Assembly (NCBI GenBank): GCA_007844125.1
Contig: CM017567.1
Span: forward strand, 46,345,778 to 46,409,777
Source: Sinonovacula constricta
Lineage: Eukaryota > Mollusca > Bivalvia > Cardiida > Solecurtidae
Direction of reading: 5' to 3'
Length of the DNA: 64,000 nt
This document shows positions 20,431 to 32,400 of the stretch, piece after piece. The position numbers and the translations under genes were made by a program. Numbering within the stretch: the stretch's first letter is position 1; the number at the start of each line of letters is the position of its first letter. The notes under the pieces are model-generated. The model was not told where the DNA came from, searched no databases, and was given only the letters and a program-made list of their open reading frames with translations.

Positions 20431-23093
20431 CAGTCAAACTTGTATTAAGCAGCCACCCAAGGGATTGACGAAAATTGGCTGCTTAAGACAAGTTGGCTGC
20501 TTAATACAAAACATCCCTTTGGAGACTACAAGAAATGCAATCTCTTAATTAAGTTCTTAATTAATTAAGTACTCCTACATGCTATTTTTTAATTTTAAAC
20601 TACATGTGCATGTATTTTATTAAAAAGATTGATTTAGGTGTACATAAATGTATATTAAAAAGAAGAAAAAAAAAGTCAAAGTAAATGCAACATTTTAATG
20701 CATGTCATAATTAAACAATAAAGCATTAATAAACATGTAATAGGAAACATCAATAAATAACAAGGTATATCATTTACTCTGAAAAAGACTGTATGATTAA
20801 ACAACTTAAATACATGTATATACATCTAGCATAATTTAAACTAATATCAGCTGAGCTGTTTGTAAACAGAAGCACATTTATGACGTTTGTCACATTTACT
20901 TTCTCTGGAAGAAGTCACTTATTGTCGTCTGTTTGACAGCACTGGTTAACTTCATGCTAGTGATAATGTCTTCCATGTCTAATGCACTTTCCGGAAGATT
21001 TGATTGTCCTTTCACCAAGGCAAACTTCTTGATCTTGTCAAGGTACAAACTGGCTTCGGTGATATTGATGACATTCTTCTGTGCTGGTACGCTCTCTTCC
21101 TCCGCCGTCATGTCTTCATTTGTCGTTGTTTCATGTGATGTTTCCATCAGCTCAGATGCTGGTTTGTCCCAATCACTCATGTCGTTGTTGCATATGTCAA
21201 AATGTGCATCAATGTTTATGAGGTCCTGAATGTCGCAATCAAAGACCTCTCTAGCCATCTTGTGTAGGGCCAGTGGCAGCTCGTCAACATCAACCTCGAA
21301 GGGTGTGTCCTGGCTCTCAGGGGCTTTGTTATTGAAACCACATCTTGTAAAGCACTTCTCAATTGTTGAGATCTCTGTTTCTCTCCATGCTCGGTCTATC
21401 CAGTGAATAGCCTGGAGCACATTGACATCTTTGATGATTTCCGGGCCCGTCTTTGTTGAGTGCTTGTCCATTTCATTCAGCACATGCTGAAGTTGGCGCT
21501 TTCTGTACTTCAGTTTCAGGGTTTGGATGATGCCCTGATCCATGGGCTGGCTGACAGATGTTGTGTTGGCTGGCATGAATTGAATTTTGACATTCTTCAA
21601 AGAAACGTGTGGGTGAGCGGGGGCGTTGTCCAGGAAAAGAAGAACTTTTCTCCCCATCATCTTCCTGTCAAACCATTTCAGCCAATCATCAGCAATGGCA
21701 GAGGTCATCCATGCCTTCTGATTGTTGTAGTAGCGTACTGGCAGCTGATCTAGTGTCAAGGAGCCAAAACATCGTGGTTTTTTTTTGATTTGCCAATGAC
21801 AACTGGCTGGATTTTTTCCCCAGTCATAGATGCACACAGGGCCACAGTAATCCGTTCTTTTGAGCGCTTTCCACCGGCACATGTCTCCCCCTTTTTAAAG
21901 AACGTGTTTTTGGTAGTGTCCCTATAAAACAGTCCAGTCTCATCCATATTGAAGATGTCACTTGGCTTGTAGCCTTCACATATTGACAGAAGTTTTTCAA
22001 TCCATTCATCAACAACATTCATGTTAACTGCTGCCTTTTCACCTGACTGCTTCTTAAACACAATGTTGTTCCTTCGAAGAAATGAGTCCAGCCATCCTGT
22101 TGATGCCTTGAAGTCAACGATTCCAAGGTCGCTGCTGAACTTTAATGCCTTCTCTCTTAGTAGTGGACTCGAGACAGGCACTTGTCTAGCCGTTGCGTCA
22201 AGAAACCATCGGTGGCATAGTTCATTAATGTCATCATTTGGTGTCGATCGTCGTGGACGTTTCATTTCGCAATTCTCATTGTCAAATTCTTTTATAATTT
22301 CTCTTTTCCTTTTTGCTATGTTCTGGATCTGGGTCCGCCCAACATTAAATTCTGCTGCGACGATTCGCGAACTTTTGCCAGCATCCAGAAGCTTGACAAC
22401 CTTAACTCGATCTTCTAGCGTCAGGCACGTCCGTTTAGACATGATGTATATCTTATTGATAATGCTGACGAGTTCTAAATGTTCCATATTTATACAGTTC
22501 AACATTAAAGATAAGACAATTAAATAACAGTTTGTTTTGGCAACAGTTTTAATTTCTCTTTTAACTAAAACAATTAAAAAAAGGCCGCCGATACGGCAAT
22601 GCGCTTTTAAACCTTAACGAGTAATGTCGGCACCTGAATGTTTGTACTTAAACATAAAAGCGGAAGTAGAGTTGTCACGTGATAACTCTCTGGTGAAAAT
22701 TACATGTGATTATGCAAACTGGACACAGATTGACATTAGTAAAGGTTATTAAAGTACATCGCTACTTAACTGGTACAACAATATCCCTACGCTCATCATA
22801 TCAAGCTGCCAATCACTAGGTAGTTAGGCAGAGTTCGCCTTTGTCACTGTGTAGTGGGTGGGGTGAAGGGGATTAGCGTTCACACGTCCATTTACTGACG
22901 ACTGCTGATTGGCCGTTGATTGGGGCTCAATTAAGGAAGGATTATTTCGTTTGAAGGTGACCGCTGGCCGCAGAACACAAACAACCGTTTATTACAAAAA
23001 AATTAAAGAAGAAATTGCTCGGGGGGAATTGAAGTGACCGCTTACACCAAAATGGCCGCTCTTAACACACGACCGCTAGTACAAGTTAGACTG
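20431..23093 (-). mobile_element. Tigger/pogo-type transposon, nearly intact
   Basis: The left terminus CAGTCAAACTTGTATTAAGC and the reverse complement of the right terminus, CAGTCTAACTTGTACTAGCG, share about 16 bp. TA flanks both ends (20429-20430 and 23094-23095). At 2.66 kb with one long transposase gene on the minus strand it has the size and layout of a complete pogo-group element. GGCTGCTTAA-type words repeat at the left end. Confidence 0.85.
20896..22442 (-). pseudogene. Tigger/pogo-type transposase, one frameshift
   Basis: DNA-cutting transposase of the pogo branch of Tc1/mariner, about 515 residues. The likely start is MSKRTCLTLEDRVKVVKLLD, because the Pipsqueak/CENP-B helix-turn-helix begins there. 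An upstream in-frame ATG at 22505 is less likely. A second CENP-B-type HTH spans roughly residues 65-130. The DDE core keeps all three acidic motifs: NMDETGLF, LFLDNAPAH and MDQGII. A charged tail follows. The reading frame shifts once in an A-run on the coding strand (plus 21778-21788), between frames 22442-21756 and 21882-20896. There is no other stop, so the break is recent or a homopolymer error. Confidence 0.85.
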
Positions 23094-23420
23094 TATTTAA
23101 AGCTGGCCGAAGACTAAGGGTTTTTACGGTAGTTCTACGACAGGTTGGCCAGTTGTTAAACAAAACAATCGACTCCACTATGACATAAGAAAACTAAACT
23201 AAATAGCAAGAAAATTCCATTCTCAAGCCAATCAGGTTAAGTTATGCGCATGACATTAATTCAAGATGAACAGACCTTGATGGGTGTTAACAGGGTTCTT
23301 ACAGAACCGGGAAATCGGGAAAAAGCCAGGAATTAGAAAATAAACACTCCCAGTAGGGAAAAGACCTTAAATTTGACATGATATGGGGAAAAAACGGTAA
23401 ATTACCGGGAAAACTGTTAG

Positions 23421-24593
23421 CCCTTTCACTCATGGTTTGGCAATTTTTGGCGTTGTGCGGTAGGCTCATAGTTTGGCGATTTTTAGTGTTGTGCGTCTGG
23501 CTCATACATACGCCATTTTACGCTATGCTGTCATTTGCATAGTTTGTCGAAATTACGCCCTCGAAGTTAAGTGCAATATCATAAGTGAATACTTCATGTA
23601 AAGTCTTTCTTTTATCTTTATTCAGTAAGATAAAGCCTTTATAAATACATTTAGTGAATAAAATAGAGGGGTTGTTCTGAAAAAAATTGTGAAAATTTGC
23701 TCAGTTTGTAGAGCACCTTAATGGAATTTTCCATTGTTTACACTCGCTGGCAAATCTTACCATTTCTAAACCGCAACAACTCTCACATGGTCAGCCTAAC
23801 AGTAAAATCCGAGTATGCTGATGTAATAAACATCCGCTTCCTTCACAATAAATGGAAGTGAAGTATTTGATGTTGAAAAGTTTTGCCGACTTATCGGAAC
23901 CCCCTGTTGCTTCGGGGCAGCATTGGGCCATAAAACCCACTGACTTACGAGAGGGGCAATATGTTTTTTGCTCTGTGGATCAACTTGGAAGGTATTTAAG
24001 CTTCATTTGATTGCCTTGTTCATTAGCATTCTAATCACTGCATCCTTAACACCTATTGAAAAAGATCTTGTACACAAATTGTTTGATAATATTTATTAAT
24101 AGTCTCACTTTATCTTGCTGCAGAAGTATGCCTGATGCTTATGATACTTTGTATGGTAGTGACACTGAGTCAGAATTTTCTGGTTTTGGGGAATCAAATT
24201 TTATATGTTTTATTGTAAATAAAAAACAATAGCAATTAATGAATATTTCCAACATAAAATAATGAAATTGCCTATGACAAATTTCTTTTGTTTTATTCAA
24301 ACCCTTCTTCTAACAATTTATATAACCTCAAATGCTTGAAAATTGTATCATCAGAAAGAAAAATTATTTCTGAATAAACTTTTTAATTACATAAATATGA
24401 TTAAGTAACTCATTCTAGCTTAAAATAAAACCTAAACATAACTACTGTCAGCTTCCCACACAAAACCATAAATGCTCTATGAACCTGAGGTACCTTTGTC
24501 ACCAGTTTACCCATGCATGCCAGTTGGCCTGATAAGCCATCTGGTTATGCATTAGGCATATGGTTATTTAGGAGAACTGTATGAGTGAAAGGG
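23421..24593. mobile_element. piggyBac-like deletion derivative with TTAG flanks
   Basis: CCCTTTCACTCATGG at the left is inverted as ATGAGTGAAAGGG at the right, the CCC/GGG ends typical of piggyBac. The flanks are TTAG on both sides (23417-23420, 24594-24597) where piggyBac normally has TTAA. A short frame at 24128-24232 resembles the acidic N-terminus of piggyBac transposases, supporting the family. TTTGGCGATTTTTAGTGTTG-like words repeat near the left end. Confidence 0.6.
24128..24232 (+). pseudogene. piggyBac-like transposase N-terminal remnant
   Basis: A 34-codon frame from ATG includes MPDAYDTLYGSDTESEFSGF before running into AT-rich sequence and a stop. The acidic (D/S/E)-rich motif with a G-F pair resembles the N-terminus of PGBD transposases. 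With nothing else left, the match is suggestive only. Confidence 0.35.
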
Positions 24594-24809
24594 TTAGTGC
24601 ATTTTAATAATCATAAGGCATTTCAACTGAATTTGATTTAAAAAATCAGAGTATTTGTTGGCATACATTTGTTAACTCCCATAAATATTTACTGCAAAAC
24701 TCTTGAATGTTCACATTCATAGACCTTGAAAATGAACAAAATACCTGGAAAAAAACTGGAAAAGACCTTGAATTTTTCCCTTCAGAAATTGTGGGAACCC
24801 TGTGTTAAA

Positions 24810-25450
24810 TACTCGTACTAAATACATAGAAGCCACAGCAAGTATTAGAAACACAAAATTGTTATAAACACGCGAAAAGTAAGTGAAGGGTTAAACTTTT
24901 ATATCTTTGTGTTTTGTATGGGTCATTTGACCCTGTTTGAAAGTTTTATTTTCTGCACACATTTGCCAGTTTCGGATTCAGTTATTGCAATTAAGTGCTT
25001 GATTATTACAGACAGTTGCATCAACATGAAATTGAATGAAGACATGGTTAATGCATCATAATTTTGCTTGTAGGTAATAAGAACAAAAACATAACAACAA
25101 AAAATGGTCTTCAGCCAGACACACAAAATAATGTTGGAAATATAAGAGTCTTAACAGTAGCTGCTTAGAGAGTTGTGAAACATTTATAGAAAACCAAGTT
25201 TTGCATGTAGCCTTACCATATTTACCTATTCCTTGTAGGTTTGGGCTGGTCAGAATGTGTATATACAATGCTTGTCCTATTGAGTTTTACCAGTTTTATA
25301 CAGTTAAAGCTTGATGAGTGCACATTGCTTTTGCTTCCACATAACAAAAATTGAATTGACCAAGTGTGTTATTGTACTTCATTGTTCATGTTTTTTTTTT
25401 TGAGATATTCCTAGAGATTTGACGGATAGCACTTACAGGATGTTGATAAT
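24810..25450. other. Intergenic, nothing recognised
   Basis: AT-rich with short frames only. No terminal repeat or tRNA-like box was found. Confidence 0.4.
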
Positions 25451-25454
25451 GCTT

Positions 25455-26160
25455 TTATTTCTGTATATACTCAATTATAAGACAGAATTTTTCCTTGGAA
25501 AATAACCTTCAAAGTGGGGGCAGGGGGTTCTCTAAAAATCGTGATCTACAACAAGGCCTAAAAGATTTCTGCAGGAATTCTTAGATTTTCATTAAGAAAG
25601 AAAGTGAAGAGCTTACAGCCAGACACCATCAGATGAAAGAAATTTGTATCATGCCACCGCGAGAAGCAGAATTTCTTGCAGCTCTTCCAGCCCTACACAA
25701 TTAAGAAATGTGTCAAAAATCATAATGGCATAGCAGGTCAAGCAATGCTATGATGGCTTATTAGCACAAGTCTAAATCACCACGACTGTTTGCTTAGTAA
25801 AACAGCGTGTACTGTGTTACATAAGACACCATGCCTCAGTATATCGTGTACATGCCAGACTTGATGGCATAGATCAAAGAAATTTATATGCTACCGCGCA
25901 GATCAGGATGTTCTCGCAGCACTCCAAGCCCTACACAATTGAGAGAACATACTGCATCACCAACTTGAGGTCACTAGCTTCAAACACGTTCCTAAACCTT
26001 GTTCAGAACAGTGCACTGTCCTTGTGAACATGCCGCCAATCAATAATTTCATGGAGAAATGTAATCAGCAGCTGCTTATAAAAACCCATCATTCACACCC
26101 TTTGTGATCAAACTGTAGAATGACTTCTTTATGTCTTTTCTTTATTTTTCGATAAAATTA
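25455..26160. mobile_element. Rearranged relic of the ATAAGACG-type TIR family
   Basis: The left end CTGTATATACTCAATTATAA and GACAGAATTTTTCCTTGGAA match the left end of the element at 47532. Inside, two direct copies of a CAGAC...GATGAAAGAAATTT / GATCAAAGAAATTTATATGC block end in AGCCCTACACAATT. A further segment (26005-26095, with CAATAATTTCATGGAG and GCTGCTTATAAAAA) is inverted relative to 47532. The element was duplicated and partly inverted after insertion. Confidence 0.6.
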
Positions 26161-26293
26161 TCACATATTATTTTAATGGACGAGCCCAAAGATTCTTAAC
26201 AAAAAAGGTGAAAATTGCAAACTCGTCCTTATTCCTTACTGAAAGTCATTGTCATCATGTATCTGGCTATGCAACAGTTGGCAATGAATTTAA

Positions 26294-26982
26294 CCCTTTC
26301 ACTGCTATAAAGACAGGTTGACCTGTCCGTGTAAAATGTTATATATACTGCCATCAAGACGGGTAAATCCTTTTCGGGAATTCCCCAATATGTTAAATAA
26401 TCCAGAAATAGATTGACGTCACACATTTTATATGTATTTGACAAATTATGTCTTGTAATGCAGATATGTGGTTAAAATGACATATTGGAAATTAAACTGA
26501 CTAAAGTATTAATTTATGTAGAGTTATTCCTAAATTCCCCAAAATATTGGAAAGATAGTGTTACATGAATTTTGATCTAGGCAAACTGTAGGTTGAAACC
26601 TTTAAAGATGTCGGTTGCGGTCTTCACGAATGAAATTTAAAAATGCTGGACCTTCTGGTTCACCAAGCTGGCAGTACCTACTGGACCGGCCAAGTTTTAC
26701 TGGACCAGTATGATTTTGAATTTTGACTCGAAAGCTTGTGAAGCTAACCAAGGTGTTCGAGTTAAAAAAAAATATGGACAGAGAAGATTTTGGTGGGTCT
26801 GGCAGGTTTTGTCGAAGACAGCAATTGACATGCCAAGCTATGTATGTTGGAAAGATACACAAACCTTTCAAACTTCTAGCTATTAAAAAGTACACACAGT
26901 GTATGGAATCAATATAGATTGGTTATGGTTCCATATAGATTAGTTCTGGTAACTTGCAGAAAACAGAAGCAGCACTAAAGTG
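26294..26982. mobile_element. piggyBac-type MITE, TTAA flanks
   Basis: The left end TTAA|CCCTTTCACTGCTAT and the reverse complement of the right end, TTAA|CACTTTAGTGCTGC, are diverged terminal repeats with the piggyBac target TTAA on both sides (26290-26293 and 26983-26986). The 0.69-kb interior has no recognised gene. Confidence 0.6.
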
Positions 26983-27549
26983 TTAAGTAGATCAGGGTTT
27001 TGAAGAGACTTTCTTGTGGTACAGTTCAGTTACCATATGTGAAAGTAAAATACTGTCAGTTAAAGCTTAATTATAAATTAATTTAATATATCCAATAACT
27101 ACGTCTTTGTTTTGATACAATAGACAATCTCTAAACTGGCTAAAGAATCTAGAATCTGCATTGTGTATATGGAAAAGTCTATAGCAAGTCTCTTGAAGCC
27201 AGTGGAAAAGGGCCTTGGGGAAACCCTGTTTTTCAGGTACCTCAATCACATGATTCTAACACTTGCTTTCCTCTTTAGCATGTATTGATAGTGGCTGAAT
27301 TGGTATTTTGTGAGATCAACATTTTAATCATCTTTTTGAATTTTATCCTGATAAATATACTTCAAAATGACACAGCAATTGCTTTGCACCAGCAGTGAAA
27401 GTATTCTTACAAAAATGTAAGCAACTCGCTCCAGAGAAAACATTGAAAATTCTTTGTTCTGCCAAGGGCACAATTTTGCTACATTATTGCATTTAAAAAA
27501 ATGAAAAATGTTGCACACAAATCTAAGAGGTGAAAACAAACTTTTTAAC

Positions 27550-27860
27550 ACACCGAAGGCTGTATTTATGGCCCAATCTTTACCAAACTTGGAATGTTTG
27601 TTTGCATGGAATCTTGAATGAGATGGAAACTCGGTTTTGAAAAGGTTTCTAAGTTAACCCTTGTGATCAACCTAGAGGCCTAATCTATTGCTTAATATTC
27701 ACCAAACTTTGTCAGATTGCTTTTTCGCATAAAATCTAGATAAAACTATAATGGAAACAAACTTTTGGAATGCACTATAAGCCACTTTTATGTCATTATC
27801 TTTACCAAACTTGGGGTTTAGAATTGGGTCACTAGGTCAATATAGTCAACACTCTTTGGT
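27550..27860 (+). repeat. Decayed monomers of the 145-bp tandem repeat family
   Basis: Two to three degenerate units with TTTATGGCCCAATCTTTACC, CACCAAACTTTGTCAGATTG, ATGGAATCTTGAATGAGA and ATTGGGTCACTAGGTCAA. These are clear matches to the monomers of the elements at 29618 and 41257. No element ends were recognised here. Confidence 0.6.
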
Positions 27861-27902
27861 TTTAGTCCTAAGCTTCACAATACTTTATCTGCATTGTTGA
27901 GG

Positions 27903-28115
27903 AAGCGCCCGTGGCAGAGCCACTAACTTAAAACTTCTTAGTTCCTCGCTGCATGGGTCCGAGTCCCGTTTGGGACGAGAACTTCCATGCAAGGAGGTTT
28001 TCCAGCTTACCTGTGGTGGGCTGGTGGTTCAACCCTGAAATGACTCTGGGGTCTTCCTCCACCAATATAATTAGCTGGACGTTGCCAATATGACCATTAT
28101 TGTGTTGGTGCATTG
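27903..28115 (+). mobile_element. tRNA-derived SINE, family S1
   Basis: The A-box-like head GCCCGTGGCAGAGCCACTAA and B-box-like GGGTCCGAGTCCC lead into GGAGGTTTTCCAGCTTACCT, GGTGGTTCAACCC, GGGGTCTTCCTCCACCAA and AGCTGGACGTTGCC. This is the same order as in the copy at 14955. Confidence 0.7.
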
Positions 28116-28676
28116 TAACAAAAAGAAAAATACTGATCAGAGTCTTGGTGGCATCACAAGATTTTAACAACAGTTTGAGCACATTTATTCGGTTGATACT
28201 ATGTTTTAGCTTACTGAAAGCAAGTGTCCTCTGGTGTGCAATTCAACATGTCCCTGTTGTTTAATACAGGGCTGTTCAGCTCATTTCGCCATATGATTTT
28301 GAAAATTTTCCCAAATATTTGGCTCATTGTTGGGTGAGGTATTGCAACCACCCACCATCATATGCCTGTCAACATTTTTCAACAACATTTCCTCTAAAAG
28401 TGTTGGGCCACATTTTAACCAAACTTTACTCAGAAGCTTCATTATGAAGTGGCGAATGAAAAGTTTGTTAGAAGACTTATCAATAATGCTGTCAGTAACT
28501 TGGCTATTTTTCTTATATTGCTGCATAGTCCACCAACGGCTATCTAATAAAACTTTGAAAATCTTTTTGTTAACTAGTCGAAACAGAGTTGTTGCCTTTT
28601 TTCCATAAAAGGCTGTCTAGTAATCTTTGAAAACATGGCCATCAGGGGCTTAGCTGTGTTCCATATAAAGCTCTAT

Positions 28677-29298
28677 CAGGGCTCCCGCTGGGTTTTTTTA
28701 GGTCCGCGCCAACCAATGAGCCAAATTTGAAAATTATGCGCCACTTTTATATTTCATGAGCCATTTTTATGAGCCAAATTCATGCTTCAATTTTGATGTT
28801 ATTTTTGTAGTATGTATATGTATGTTTGTTAACACGCAATTCTTTTTATTTTAATACAGTTTTTGTACATTGAATTGAGAATGAAAAGAAAACAACCTGA
28901 ACTTTTACGTTTTATTTACAAAAACATTTGTATATATTTTATATATTAATCGACAGTCCGGTACTGTCCAATTAATGATCGCAACGAACATTCGGCTGGC
29001 TGCTTTATTATCCTCTCGCAAATTACACTAATCCTTCCCTGAGGCGATGTTTATTCGGCAGTTACGTACACAACATGTCAACACAACAATGCCCTCAAGG
29101 TGAAGGCCGCCGCGCAAGTTTGACTGGCTATCGAGTTTCTCCTTTCTAGCGTATCACAGTGCGCGTGGAAATGGTTACCAGTCTTGGCCGCTTAGCGATT
29201 CACAAAAAATAATGCCGAAAAAAACGTGCGCCAATTTTGAAAAAAATGAGCCACTTTTTTAGTTTTTGCGCCAATGGCGCATGGCAGCGGGAGCCCTG
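28677..29298. mobile_element. hAT-like MITE with 6-bp target duplication
   Basis: CAGGGCTCCCGCTG and CAGCGGGAGCCCTG are perfect 14-bp terminal inverted repeats. CTCTAT flanks both ends exactly (28671-28676 and 29299-29304). ATGAGCCAAATTT/GCGCCACTTTTAT-like words occur in both arms. There is no recognised coding sequence in its 622 bp. It lies just upstream of the first visible boule exon. Confidence 0.8.
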
Positions 29299-29475
29299 CT
29301 CTATGGCAAAGAATGACTGAGCTCAGTAACCCTGTAAAAACACCCTCTGCAGAACTCTGTTGATTGATTGTATGTTTGTGGTACTGTGACTCCTGGGAGT
29401 AATCATGATACTGATTGATTGTAGGTTTGTGGCACTTTGATTTCTGGAGTAATCATGTTATTCTGAACTTTTCAG

Positions 29476-32400
29476 ACTTCCTCAGCCGATGTCAGTCCTA
29501 CCTCAACTCCTTGTGGAACTCCCCTCAGTGGTGCCCCAAAATATGGAACAGTTATCCCAAATAGAATATTCGTTGGAGGAATTGCAGCAAATGTAAGGAG
29601 TGATTTCTTTATTTTTTAGCTCACCTGAGCACAACGTGCTCAAGGGGAGCTTTTGTGATACCGCTTCGTCCGGCGTCCGTCGTTCGTCGTCCGTCGTTCG
29701 TCGTCAACATTTACCTTGTGAACACACTAGAGGCCACAATTTTTATCCAATCTTCATCAAACTTGGTCAGAATGTTTGTCTGCATGAAATCTTGGATGAG
29801 TTCATTATTGGGTCACCTGGGGTCAAAAAGTAGGTCACGAGGTCAAATTTTAGGAAAAACTTGTGAACACACTAGAGACCACATTTATTGCCCAATCTTC
29901 ACCAAACTTGGTCAGAATGTTTGTCTGCATGAAATCTTGGATGAGTTCGTAACTGGGTCACGTGGGGTCAAAAAGTAGGTCACTAGGTCAAATCTTAGAA
30001 AAAGCTTGTGAACACACTAGAGGTCACATTTATAGCCTAATCTTCACCAAACTTGGTCAGAATGTTTGTCTGCATGAAATCTTGGATGAGTTCGTAACTG
30101 GGTCACGTGGGGTCAAAAAGTAGGTCACTAGGTCAAATCTTAGAAAAAGCTTGTGAACACACTAGAGGCCACATTTATAGCCCAATCTTCACCAATCTTG
30201 GTCAGAATGTTTGTCTGCATGAAATCTTGGATGAGTTCATAACTGGGTCACGTGGGGTCAAAAAGTAGGTCACTAGGTCAAATCTTAGAAAAAGCTTGTG
30301 AACACACTAGAGGCCCCATTTATAGCCCAATCTTCACCAAACTTGGTCAGAATGTTTGTCTGCATGAAATCTTGGATGAGTTCGTAACTGGGTCACGTGG
30401 GGTCAAAAAGTAGGTCACAAGGTCAAATCTTAAAAAAAGCTTGTGAACACACTAGAGGCCCTATTTATAGGCCAATCTTCATCAAACTTGGTCAGAATGT
30501 TTGTCTGCATGAAATCTTGGATGAGTTCGTAACTGGGTCACGTGGGGTCAAAAGTAGGTCACTAGGTCAAATCTTAGAAAAAGCTTGTGAACACACTAGA
30601 GGCCACATTTATAGCCCAATCTTCACCAAACTTGGTCAGAATGTTTGTCTGCATGAAATTTCGGATGAGTTCATAACTGGGTCACGTTGGGTCAAAAAGT
30701 AGGTCACAAGGTCAAATCTTAGAAAAAGCTTGTGAACACACTAGAGGCCCTATTTATAGGCCAATCTTCATCAAACTTGGTCAGAATGTTTGTCTACATA
30801 ATATCTTGGATGAGTTCGTTATTGGGTCTCGTGGGGTCATAAAGTAGGTCACTAGGTCAAATTTTAGAAAAAGCTTGTGAAAACACTTAAGAGGCTACAT
30901 TGATGGCCCAGTCTTTACCAAACTTGACCATCATGTTTGCCAGTATGAAATTTTACATATGTTTTGAAGTGAGTCATGTGGATTCAGTAGGTTACTTGGT
31001 AAAATTCTAGAAAATGTTATCAACCCAGTGGCCACACTAATGGTCCAATCTTCACCAAAGATTTCTAAAGTAAATGACTCTCAATTACTTAATGCCAGAT
31101 TTGAGCCTACGTAAAGCCTGTGTCATCAGGTGAGCGATTAAGGGCCATCATGGCCCTCTTGTTATTGAAGGTCACTTAATCAGTTTACAGAATTAGTTTC
31201 TACACAAGCACACCATTAAATACTAAAGAGAAAAATAAAAATATTATAAAACTTTTTAAGTGTTACAAACTTTACTGATCAACTTGAATTGTTTGTCACA
31301 AGGTTGTGACGGTTAATTTTGCATTAGTGGATTGACCTATGGCAACCATACTGTCTGTTGTTTATCAGGGAGATTTTTTTGTTGTTATTTCTCTGTTGTT
31401 TAACCTTTATCTTCATTAAATACTTTTTTTCTCTCTCTTTCAGACAACCGAAGTAGAATTAAAACAGTTTTTTGCAACATATGGTGCAGTTAAAGATGCA
31501 AAAATCATAGCCGACAGAGCTGGTGTCTCGAAAGGGTTTGTTGATTTTACCGCACTTATTTTACAAGATAACATTTCTTTCTTTTTTTTTAAATTTTTTT
31601 TTACTTGCTTGGTTCTTTTTATACTTGACAGTATAATGAATACTATTGGGCATGCTAAATGACACACTTGATACACCCCATGCCCTGTATGGGACAAAGC
31701 GGTTAGTGGACAATTCTCTAGCTGTGTGATAATCTTTAAACACAGCATAAGGTGATAAGGTTTTAAAACCTACTGAAAGCCAGGTCCTCAGTTGAGATAC
31801 TTAGTGCCATCATGACCCTCTTGTTTTCTTGTACATAGTTTAAATGGATTCAGGATCTGAAATGGACATGAAATATCATAATCCTCATAGTACAGTGTTG
31901 TGTATTCACCTACATAAACATTTAATGCAAATGTTTAAGTACTTTAACTAATCAGTACAGAATTGATTCAGCCAGAATTGATCAAGATCCTTTATTTATG
32001 ACTGGGTAAAGCAGAAAGATGATAACCTTATTAATACCAACTATAGACAAACAGCCATTATGAATATTAGAAAATATTTTTGAAATATTATTTGCTATCT
32101 TATTTGCACTAATTTAGGTTATGAAAATCCCATTCAGATATAACTTTCAGCTGCATGTTTTGAAATTGTGTTTATTGCTATTATGCAAAATCTCCAGGAA
32201 GTAAACAGTAAATATATTTGCCTTTTGCAGCTATGGATTTATCACATTTGAAAACCAGGAAGATGCAGATCGGATAATAAAGAAAGAAGTAAATGTAGAG
32301 GTATTTATATATCTGCAGCACAATTGCTCCTTTCTTCTGATCTTTCTTTCGTCATTTTTGCTGACCTGAGCACATTATCTACACACAATGTGCTTAGTAT

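Larger units (their letters stand above)
19810..23129. mobile_element. TIR element with CCGTA-type ends, host of the Tigger insertion
   Basis: The left end TA|GCGTAAAACCCCTAAGTCTT continues CGGCCA. The reverse complement of the right end reads TA|CCGTAAAAACCCTTAGTCTT followed by CGGCCA, giving about 25 bp of terminal repeat with TA on both sides. CTAAGTTTTCGGCCAC-like words recur inside the left arm. Removing the Tigger element (20431-23093) leaves about 0.65 kb, so this is a MITE-sized element into which Tigger jumped, very close to the right end. Confidence 0.75.
23291..24802. mobile_element. hAT-like element with 6-bp target duplication, host of a piggyBac-like insert
   Basis: CAGGGTTCTTACAGAA at the left pairs with the reverse complement of TTGTGGGAACCCTG at the right. 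TGTTAA flanks both ends exactly (23285-23290 and 24803-24808). After removing the nested 23421-24593 element it would be about 0.34 kb. Left and right inner arms share GGAAAAGACCTTGAA-like words. Confidence 0.7.

Noticed and set aside
20933..22527. Plus-strand frames opposite the Tigger gene (20933, 21460, 22021)
   Set aside because: They are antisense shadows of the minus-strand transposase.
24923..28608. Several 60-100-codon frames between the transposons
   Set aside because: Composition follows AT-rich background, with no motifs, splice partners or recognisable family.
29655..30702. Open frames of about 100 codons inside the 145-bp tandem arrays (also at 36126, 41209, 41885, 57294, 57848)
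   Set aside because: They are translations of the tandem monomers; the same peptide recurs in register with the DNA repeat and shifts frame where monomers differ in length.
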